A DNA stretch of 64,000 nt from the NCBI RefSeq assembly GCF_900457465.1, contig NZ_UAUU01000003.1:91063-155062 (forward strand). The letters are read 5' to 3'. Under the pieces are notes generated by a model. That model made no database searches, was not told the origin of the DNA, and saw only the letters and a program-made list of their open reading frames with translations. Position numbers and translations under genes: made by a program. This DNA comes from Sphingobacterium multivorum (GTDB lineage Bacteria > Bacteroidota > Bacteroidia > Sphingobacteriales > Sphingobacteriaceae). Positions 27,064-34,900 of this stretch are shown here, piece after piece; within the stretch, counting starts at the first letter, position 1; every line of letters starts with the position of its first letter.

Positions 27064-27813
27064 ATGTTAAAAATCGGTATTAGTGCGTGTTTTTTTTATC
27101 CAGACCCCGAGAGGACGGTCTTTGGACACAAATCACTGAGCTATATGGAAAATGATATGGTTCGATGGATAACTAAAAAAGGCGTTCTTCCTATATTATT
27201 GCCGGATCTTGAAGAATCATTATTAGCGGACATCTTACACCAGATGGATGGCATAGTTCTTCAAGGTGGAAGCGATATAGCACCCCAGCATTATGGAGAA
27301 GAGCCTATCGGACCCTGGAAAGGAGACCCTTATCGGGATCAATATGAGCTAAAGATATTGGATTATGCCATCAGAAATCATAAGCCAGTCTTAGGTATCT
27401 GTCGGGGATTTCAGTTAATGAACGTCTATTTTGGAGGCACAATGTATCAGGATATCGGTAGTCAGCTTCCTCAGTCGGCTGTACATCGTTCAGCAAGTCT
27501 ATACGACACCATCAATCATCCCGTACATATAGAACCAGGAACACTTTTCGACAGACTATATGGCCATGTTGCCAATCCATTGGTCAACACTGTACATCAT
27601 CAGGCTATTAAAGATCTTGGCCGTGATCTCGAAGTCTTTGCGCGCTCGGAAGACGGATTTATCGAAGCATTTGGTTATACCAAAGAAGCGGCCGGGAAAG
27701 TGATGGGTGTACAATGGCATCCCGAATTTTCCCAAACACAGAAGGGAATACTTTTAGATGAAAATTTAATTCTTAATGTTTTTATCGAACATGCAAGACA
27801 ACATAGAAATTAG
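27064..27813 (+). CDS. Class I glutamine amidotransferase-like gamma-glutamyl hydrolase (PuuD-like)
   Basis: 249 residues from MLKIGISACFF at 27064; the longer upstream frame would overlap the dehydrogenase gene and lacks family sequence. It is a peptidase C26 fold with the nucleophile elbow GICRGFQLMNVYFGG and the His-Glu pair in GVQWHPEF. PuuD-type enzymes cut the gamma-glutamyl bond at the end of gamma-glutamylated pathways, here probably releasing glutamate and glycine from gamma-glutamylglycine. It overlaps the following aldehyde dehydrogenase gene by 23 bases. Confidence 0.87.
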   Translation: MLKIGISACFFYPDPERTVFGHKSLSYMENDMVRWITKKGVLPILLPDLEESLLADILHQMDGIVLQGGSDIAPQHYGEEPIGPWKGDPYRDQYELKILDYAIRNHKPVLGICRGFQLMNVYFGGTMYQDIGSQLPQSAVHRSASLYDTINHPVHIEPGTLFDRLYGHVANPLVNTVHHQAIKDLGRDLEVFARSEDGFIEAFGYTKEAAGKVMGVQWHPEFSQTQKGILLDENLILNVFIEHARQHRN

Positions 27814-29170
27814 AAATCCTGCAACCGGTGCTGTAGTAGCAACGTTGCCTTCAACCACAACAGTTGAATTGGAAAATACACTCTCCTTACTAAAACAGGG
27901 ACAGCAAAAATGGGCCAACGTTCCTTTGAGGGATCGTTTGGCGTGCATCATACAATTTGGGGAGCTGATCTTGGCGAATAAACAGGAACTTGCGGAGATC
28001 CTTACCAAGGAGACGGGCAAACCCATCACACAATCGCTTAATGAAATTAACGGAGCACAAAACCGTATTGAGCATCTTCGAAAAAATGCTGAAAGATGGC
28101 TTTCAGAAGAAATTATTGTAAATGAGGGGGCTACACTAGAACATATTCGCTATGAACCACTTGGTGTCATTGCCAATATTTCTGCATGGAATTTCCCTTA
28201 TAATGTGGGCTTTAATATTTTTCTGTACGCCTTGGTTGCGGGCAATGCCGTGCTCTATAAACCTTCTGAATTTGCTACGCTGACCGGATTGCAGTTTGCA
28301 AAATACCTTTATGAAGCCGGTATACCTGATGATGTATTTCACTGTGTTGTTGGAGATGGGAGGATTGGCGAGCATATCTTATCATTGCCATTGGATGGCT
28401 ATTTCTTTACTGGATCCTATAAAACTGGAGTACATATTGCTAGGGCCGTAGCGCATAAATTAGTTCCAGTCCAGCTTGAGCTAGGCGGAAAGGATCCACT
28501 ATACGTAACAGAAGATGTGAAAGATATAAAACAGGCGGCAGTGTCGGCAGCTGAGGGCGCTTTCTACAACAATGGGCAGAGCTGTTGTGCTGTTGAACGT
28601 ATCTATGTTTCAGAACAGATATACGATGAGTTTGTCGAGGCATTTATTGAGGAGGTAGCTTCCTATCAGGTTGGCGATCCATGCGCTGGAGACACATTTA
28701 TCGGTCCTTTAACGAGGGCTGCTCAGCTGGACGTCCTTGAAGATCAAGTGAAAGATGCCCTTGAAAAGGGAGCAACACTACGGTTGGGCGGACATGTATT
28801 AGAAGGTAAGGGATATTATTATGCTCCCACAGTATTTGAGCACTGTAATCACAACATGCTACTTATGCGTGAAGAGACTTTTGGTCCGTTGATAGGTATA
28901 CAAAAGGTAACTTCAGACGAAGAGGCAATTACGTTGATGCAGGATACGACCTATGGCCTTACTGCAGCGGTGTTTTCGTCCGATCAGGATAGAGCAATGA
29001 ATATCCTTAGCAAAATGGATACAGGAACGGTATATTGGAACTGCTGTGATAGGGTAAGCCCTAATGTGCCTTGGTCCGGAAGACGAAATTCTGGCTTAGG
29101 TTCGACCTTATCGGCTCAAGGTATACGAGCATTTGTTCAGCCTAAAGCCTATCATTTAAGACCCGCATAA
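27791..29170 (+). CDS. Aldehyde dehydrogenase of the gamma-glutamyl-amine operon
   Basis: 459 residues from MQDNIEIRNPATG (27791); an ATG at 27776 is an alternative. The NAD(P)-dependent ALDH motifs are ISAWNFPYN, the general base glutamate in VQLELGGKDP and the catalytic cysteine in NNGQSCCAVERIYV. It would oxidise the gamma-glutamyl-aminoaldehyde made by the alcohol dehydrogenase to the acid. It is the last gene of the operon; a stem-loop follows 24 bases later. Confidence 0.88.
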   Translation: MQDNIEIRNPATGAVVATLPSTTTVELENTLSLLKQGQQKWANVPLRDRLACIIQFGELILANKQELAEILTKETGKPITQSLNEINGAQNRIEHLRKNAERWLSEEIIVNEGATLEHIRYEPLGVIANISAWNFPYNVGFNIFLYALVAGNAVLYKPSEFATLTGLQFAKYLYEAGIPDDVFHCVVGDGRIGEHILSLPLDGYFFTGSYKTGVHIARAVAHKLVPVQLELGGKDPLYVTEDVKDIKQAAVSAAEGAFYNNGQSCCAVERIYVSEQIYDEFVEAFIEEVASYQVGDPCAGDTFIGPLTRAAQLDVLEDQVKDALEKGATLRLGGHVLEGKGYYYAPTVFEHCNHNMLLMREETFGPLIGIQKVTSDEEAITLMQDTTYGLTAAVFSSDQDRAMNILSKMDTGTVYWNCCDRVSPNVPWSGRRNSGLGSTLSAQGIRAFVQPKAYHLRPA

Positions 29171-29194
29171 TTTAATGTTTAATTCTATGGATAT

Positions 29195-29230
29195 AGCCCA
29201 TTATGCCGATCGTTCATTGGATAATGGGCT
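29195..29230 (+). terminator. Stem-loop after the amine operon
   Basis: AGCCCATTAT (29195-29204) and ATAATGGGCT (29221-29230) form a perfect 10-bp stem with a 16-base loop. The T-tract is weak (TTCCCTC), so termination is probable but not certain. Confidence 0.5.
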
Positions 29231-29363
29231 TTCCCTCAAAAATAAATTTCGGTACCCCATGAGAGTGAGTGCGTAAAGATTATGGGGTCCGCTTCATGGA
29301 AAAGTGATCGCCAAGGTGACTTATGCCTATCTATCCTTGAGAACTTTTAAAAAAGTATAAACT

Positions 29364-30224
29364 ATGAAAAAAAGTATTATAAAAATTCAGAGCATCCTAA
29401 CTGATAAATTCGAGCAAGAATTATTCGAGGCATCCGTTAGTTCCCTCGAGGATATGGGGAATAAAATACGCTTCAATAATTTCGCTTATAGCATTCGTGA
29501 ACTTTCCCGTCATTTCCTTCACAGATTGGCTCCCGATGAAATCGTAAAATCTTGTAGGTGGTTCAAACAAGAAACAGAAAACGGTAAACCTTCGCGAGCC
29601 CAAAGGATAAAATATGCCATCCAAGGTGGCATCGATGATGAACTACTGAAATTGTTTGGAATTGAATTTTCAAGTCTTCAAAAATCAGCTAAAGCCATAA
29701 AGAACTCCATCGATTCTCTTAGTAGATATACACACATAAATGAAGAGGATTTTAATTTAAGTGATGTGGAGGTAACGAAAAGGTCGGTTGGTATTCTTGC
29801 TGATTTTGAAACCTTTGTCGAAGCTATAAATAGCTGTAGAGAGCAAGTAATGAATCTGGTTGAGGATAAAATAGAGGATGAAGCAATTGATGCTATTATC
29901 TCCACTAGTTTTGAAAATGTTGATTCATTGGCGCAGCATTATTCTTTGGATGCAGCAAGTGTCCTGGGTTATTGGGTTGAAGAAATCAGTGCGGAGGAAA
30001 TTGTTGTTGCTGTGGAAGGAGAGGTGGAGGTTACCTTATCATGGGGTTCGAGTTCTGATCGACGCAATGGAGACGGTCACGAAGTTGAAGATACATTCCC
30101 ATTTGGAACTAGGATAAGGTATTCCATCGGAGAGGACTACCCCAATGAAGACCCGGAAGTAGATGAGCCAGGCGTTGACACTTCAAAATGGGACATTAAT
30201 CCAGATAATGAATATATAGAGTAA
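29364..30224 (+). CDS. Hypothetical protein, possibly a pPIWI-associated-type nuclease
   Basis: 286 residues in two parts: a helical N-terminal half (NNFAYSIRELSRHFLHRLAPDEIVKSCRWF, then RAQRIKYAIQGGIDDELLK) and a C-terminal beta-rich segment (GEVEVTLSWGSSSDRRNGDG, then FPFGTRIRYS). I recall similar text in proteins labelled predicted pPIWI-associating nuclease, but I cannot confirm it and see no certain catalytic motif. It sits at the left of the tRNA-linked island, 360 bases before an insertion sequence that separates it from a STAND NTPase gene. A role in defence is suggested by position only. Confidence 0.5.
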   Translation: MKKSIIKIQSILTDKFEQELFEASVSSLEDMGNKIRFNNFAYSIRELSRHFLHRLAPDEIVKSCRWFKQETENGKPSRAQRIKYAIQGGIDDELLKLFGIEFSSLQKSAKAIKNSIDSLSRYTHINEEDFNLSDVEVTKRSVGILADFETFVEAINSCREQVMNLVEDKIEDEAIDAIISTSFENVDSLAQHYSLDAASVLGYWVEEISAEEIVVAVEGEVEVTLSWGSSSDRRNGDGHEVEDTFPFGTRIRYSIGEDYPNEDPEVDEPGVDTSKWDINPDNEYIE

Positions 30225-30585
30225 TTTTCTGTCTTTTTGGATCTCTGAGCCAAAAATGAATTTTTACCTATTGATTTTTCATCACAAACATATTTGGGGG
30301 TAGAATATTTCTCGAAAAATACTGAGGGTCTTTTTGCTCCTTTAATATAGTATCAAGAAAAAATTCAATTAGAATAATGGTAGCCAAATTTTGGAAAAAA
30401 CTTGACCACTGATGATACAATTGGAAATAGGAAATCGCGATATCTTCAAATACAATGTCGAATCAGTCGAGGAGATGAGGCCTTGTTCAAATGGCTGAAG
30501 ATTTTATGGTATGTAATCGAAAGAACTTATATCGAAATGTTGAAAAAGTTAAAGATACTATAAGATAATTTTAGGTAATTTTAAC
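30225..30585. other. Gap with possible coding remnants before the insertion sequence
   Basis: No full gene. A short frame from the ATG near 30412 (MIQLEIGNRDIFKYNVESVE) ends after 27 codons. A neighbouring frame continues ALFKWLKILWYVIER up to a stop near 30569, so a small decayed gene may have stood here. The last seven bases, TTTTAAC (30579-30585), are the left target duplication of the insertion sequence. Confidence 0.3.
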
Positions 30586-30613
30586 TCACTTGCGTCCTAA
30601 ACGTTAAAAAAGC

Positions 30614-30673
30614 GGCGGTGTTTTGATATAGCAAAGTTGCTATATTTAAATCGCTAAATTTTATTACACCGCC
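30614..30673 (+). promoter_or_regulatory. Nested hairpin ending at the transposase start codon
   Basis: GGCGGTGT (30614-30621) pairs with ACACCGCC (30666-30673), and inside it ATATAGCAA pairs with TTGCTATAT. The right arm abuts the ATG at 30674. In a transcript entering from outside, this would hide the ribosome-binding region, the kind of protection against read-through known for IS10 and IS50. The function here is inferred. Confidence 0.5.
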
Positions 30674-31849
30674 ATGGTAAATTTAAACGTTTTTAGTCAG
30701 ATTTTATCGCTTATCGACCGCGAATTATTCAAGGATTTGGTGGCTAAACATAAGAGTGATAAACATTGCAAAGGGATCAACAGTTGGACGCATCTTGCGA
30801 GCATGATATTCTGCCATTTTTCCTCGGCAGATTCAGTTCGGGATATCAGTAATGGCTTGCGCAGTACAACTGGTAATCTGAATCATTTAGGTGTGATTAG
30901 AGCTCCTAGTAAGTCTAATATTTCTTATATCAACAAGCATCGCCCCCATGAACTCTTTAAAGATCTATACTTTGCTCTTTTGGACAAGCTCTGGCAAAAG
31001 GATACGCATTTTCGCAAAGATCTTACCCAATTGAAGCGAAAGGTTTATCTGATGGATGCCAGCGTGATCCCATTATGTCTATCTCTATTTGACTGGGCTA
31101 AATTCAGGAGCACCAAAGGTGCGGTAAAACTTCATACCGTTCTGGATTATGATGGATGCCTACCTGTCTTTATGCAGATTACGGATGGAAAAGTGCATGA
31201 GAGCCAGCGTGCGGGTAGCTACAGTTTTCCAAAAGGAAGCGTCGTGGTCGTGGATCGCGGTTACGTGGATTATAGCTGGCTTGGGGATTTGGACAGCACC
31301 GGCTGTTACTTCGTTACCAGGAGTAAAACTGGCATGAAGTACAAGGTTATCAAATCATATCAGAGTGAAGCGCTCCTGGAAAAGGGAATCATTAAAGATG
31401 AGCTCATTGAGCTTTCTGGCCCTGCCTGCAATAAATACAACGGCAAGCCGCTACGCCTGGTTCACTTTTGGGACAGCACCACGGGCAATGAGTACCATTT
31501 TTTGACCAATAATACTGCGTGGAAGGCTTCTGTGGTGGCTAATATATATAAACAGCGCTGGCATATCGAAGTCTTCTTCAAGCATCTAAAGCAGCGCTTA
31601 AAAGTATCGACATTCATAGGGACTTCTGAAAATGCAGTGATGATCCAGATCTGGACTTCCCTGATCGGTATATTACTGCTAAAATATCTGCAAAAGAAGG
31701 CCAGATATGATTGGAACCTCTCCAATCTGGTGGCATTTATCAGAATGAATATCTTCGTAAAAATTAATATCTGGCAATGGATAGATGATCCCTTTGTAAG
31801 GCCTCCGGTCAAAGGGAAAAATGGACAGCTGCACATCTTCCAGGAATGA
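30674..31849 (+). CDS. IS4-family transposase
   Basis: 391 residues with the N-terminal DUF4372-like region (SQILSLIDRELFKDLVAKHK) and a DDE catalytic core. Candidate acidic residues lie in YLMDASVIPLCL and VVVDRGYVDYSW. The third lies in the IS4 signature Y-x2-R-x3-E-x6-K, which is met exactly by YKQRWHIEVFFKHLK. The gene fills the insertion sequence, is uninterrupted and should be active. It is close to the IS4 elements common in Bacteroidota. Confidence 0.92.
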   Translation: MVNLNVFSQILSLIDRELFKDLVAKHKSDKHCKGINSWTHLASMIFCHFSSADSVRDISNGLRSTTGNLNHLGVIRAPSKSNISYINKHRPHELFKDLYFALLDKLWQKDTHFRKDLTQLKRKVYLMDASVIPLCLSLFDWAKFRSTKGAVKLHTVLDYDGCLPVFMQITDGKVHESQRAGSYSFPKGSVVVVDRGYVDYSWLGDLDSTGCYFVTRSKTGMKYKVIKSYQSEALLEKGIIKDELIELSGPACNKYNGKPLRLVHFWDSTTGNEYHFLTNNTAWKASVVANIYKQRWHIEVFFKHLKQRLKVSTFIGTSENAVMIQIWTSLIGILLLKYLQKKARYDWNLSNLVAFIRMNIFVKINIWQWIDDPFVRPPVKGKNGQLHIFQE

Positions 31850-31966
31850 AAAGTAGGGTCAAAATTCAAATGAGGAAAAAATCTATGTTGGGAACACAGA
31901 AACAGCTCCCTAAAATTTATTTAGGACACATGTGATTTTAACTATTATAACTTATCGAAAAAATAA

Positions 31967-34900
31967 ATGATCGACATCAATTGGAATAACTTTAAAGCAA
32001 AATTTAACGAAAGGGAAACTAAGGCATTTGAAAGCCTTGCGTACCTGTTATTCTGTTCAGAATTTAATATAAAATTTGGTATTTTTCGTTTCAAGAACCA
32101 AACTGGAATTGAAACAGAACCTATTACTATTAACAATGAGGTTATTGGTTTCCAGGCAAAATTTTATGACACAAAAATTGCTGACAACAAAGATGATATC
32201 ATCGATTCATTAGAAAAAGCCAAAAGGGAAAATCCTGTCTTGGCAAGGATTATTCTTTACATCAATCAGGAAGTTTCCGAAAGCACAAAAAAAGGGGTAA
32301 AAAAGCCCCAGTATTTGCTCGATATTGAAAACGCGGCGAATAAGATAGAAGTAAAACTTGAATGGCGGGTTCCCAGCCACTTTGAAGTTCAACTTGCGCT
32401 ACCGGCAAATGAACGTATAGCGGAATATTTCTTTAGCCTGGGTAAGAATATCATCGACTTCATTTCCGAAATAAAGGCCCATACGGAGAATATTCTACAT
32501 GCAATACAGTCTGACATCGATTTTAGCGGATCAAAGATCAAGGTCGACAGAAGCACGTTGATAGAAGATTTAGATAAAGTTACAAACCAGGTTGCCCTCA
32601 TTGCAGGCGAAGGTGGCAGCGGAAAGACAGCAATAATTAAAGACATTTTTGCAAAAGGGGACAAACCGATCTATGTCTTTAAAGCAGCCGAACTTAACCT
32701 GAGTCACATTGCTGACCTTTTTAAAAAATTCGGTGATTTTAATCTCAGCGACTTTATTAATGCACATGTAGAGGAAACAAAAAAAATAATGGTGATCGAT
32801 TCAGCTGAGAAGCTAGCGGATCTCGAAAATCAGGATGCCTTCAAAGAATTGCTGTCGGTTTTATTAAAAAATAATTGGAAGATATTTTTCACCACAAGAT
32901 ACAGCTACCTGGATGACCTTGCATTTCAATTGCTTGAAGTTTATCGATTGCAATTTGACATCGTCAGGATCGAAAATCTTAAGAAAGAGGAACTGGAAGA
33001 GATTGCTAAAGCTTATAAATTTCAGCTACCGAGCAATGAAAAAGTTTTGAAGATCATAACAAACCTGTTTTATCTCGATGAGTTTTTGAGTCAATATCAA
33101 AGCTTTGATAGTAAAACAGATCTTGCAAATTTCAAGGCAGCGCTTTGGCTTAAAAAGATCCAAAACTCAACGTTCAAGAAAAATAATACGCACCTGGAAC
33201 GGGAGAAGTGCTTTCTTCAACTTGCTTCTACCAGATGTGAAACGGGCCATTTTTATATCAATGGCGAGCAGTTGAATAACAGTATTCTGGCCCTGTTGGT
33301 CTCAGACGAAATTATTAAATACGAAGGAAGCCAGAATGGTTATTTTATAACACATGATATTTATGAGGAATGGGCACTTGACCGAATTATCGAGCGCGAA
33401 TATAAGTCGCTGACAACATACAATGCCTTTTTTGAAAAAATCGGAACTTCATTGCCTATTCGCCGTGCATTCCGGCATTGGCTTTCCGAAAAGCTAAGTG
33501 ACAGCATCGACTTGATTAAACCGTTTATCGAAACGGTTTTTACCTCGTCAACGATCCCTTCGTTTTGGAAAGATGAAATGCTGATAAGCGTATTGCTTTC
33601 AGAGTATTCTCAGCAATTTTTTGTTGTATTTGAAAAACTCCTGTTGGCCAACGATAAAACCCGTCTAAAAAAGATCATTTTCTTACTTAGGACAGCTTGT
33701 AAAGAAGTTAACAAGATGTTCTATCAGAACTCGGAAATACTGAATGAAGTCTCGTTTGATTCGACCTACTTGATCACGCAACCTAAAGGAAAGGGCTGGG
33801 AATATTGTATTGCATTTATATATCAACATATATCTGATATACAAATTAGTGAGCTATCCCTAATGCTAGCCTTGATGGATGAATGGACATCTTTCAGCAA
33901 AAAAGGCGACGCTACAAGGTTTGCTGCTTTGTTTGCTTTGCATTTTTACAAAGAAAGCAAAAAGGATAAAGAGACCTACTACCACGAGAAGATCGAAAAA
34001 ATGTTTCTGTCAGTATTCCTTTCAGGTACAGCTGAAATAAAGGATGAGATTACAACAGTGATTGACGAATTGATGGCAAGTGAGCTTAATGACCGTCACA
34101 GGCCAAATGACGATCTCTTGGAGAGCATCCTAACTGTCGAAAATAATGCGGTTAATTTTATATACCAGCTCCCGGAACAAGTGTTAAGACTAGTAGACCG
34201 GTTTTGGTACCAGCAGCCAAAAGATCGCCATCTGATGGACTTCGGAGGATATAGCACAGAAAAGTACTATTCTATACCAAGCCGTTGGCACCACGCGTAT
34301 TTTCCGGCAAGTGCCTACCAAACACCTGTATATTGGGCGCTTCAAAGTTCTTTCGCAAAAACACTCCGATTCATCATCGATTTTACAAATCGTGCAATAA
34401 TTGATTACGCCGCTTCCGGATTCGACGATTCTGTATCGGAAATTGAAGTAATTATTGAAGATCAGACTACCACAAAACAATTTATAAGTAGTGGCATTTG
34501 GAGCATTTACAGAGGCAATGGATCGCCAGTTTCGCCGTATTTAATACAGTCATATCACATGGCTCTTGAAAAATATCTGCTGGAGGTCTGTGAATGGGCG
34601 GATGCAGAGGTGATGAAAAAATGGTTGCTTTATATGCTCAAAAATACCCGATCCGCTTCAATAACGGCCATCGTTACAAGTGTGGTATTAGCTTTCCAAG
34701 ATAAATTTTTCGATATAGCCGCCATACTTTTCAAAAACTATGAGTTTTTAAAACATGAAAATTGGCGCCTTATGGGTGAACATCAAACATCGAGCTTATA
34801 TAGTATCGGTACTGGGATGGCTGCTAAAAATAAGCTGCATGAAACTGACAGACAGGCAACCCTTAAACAACCTCATCGTAAATCTTCACTGGAGCATCGT

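Larger units (their letters stand above)
30586..31935 (+). mobile_element. Complete IS4-type insertion sequence with intact target duplication
   Basis: Terminal inverted repeats TCACTTGCGTCCTAAA (30586-30601) and TTTAGGACACATGTGA (31920-31935) match at 14 of 16 positions. They are flanked by the perfect 7-bp direct repeat TTTTAAC (30579-30585 and 31936-31942). The 1350-bp element carries one intact transposase gene. An intact gene, good ends and a clean duplication indicate a recent insertion. It lies just upstream of the STAND NTPase gene. Confidence 0.88.

Noticed and set aside
23217..29170. Putrescine (Puu) pathway assignment
   Set aside because: The FAD oxidase PuuB and the GABA transaminase are missing and an Fe-alcohol dehydrogenase is present, which suits an amino alcohol better.
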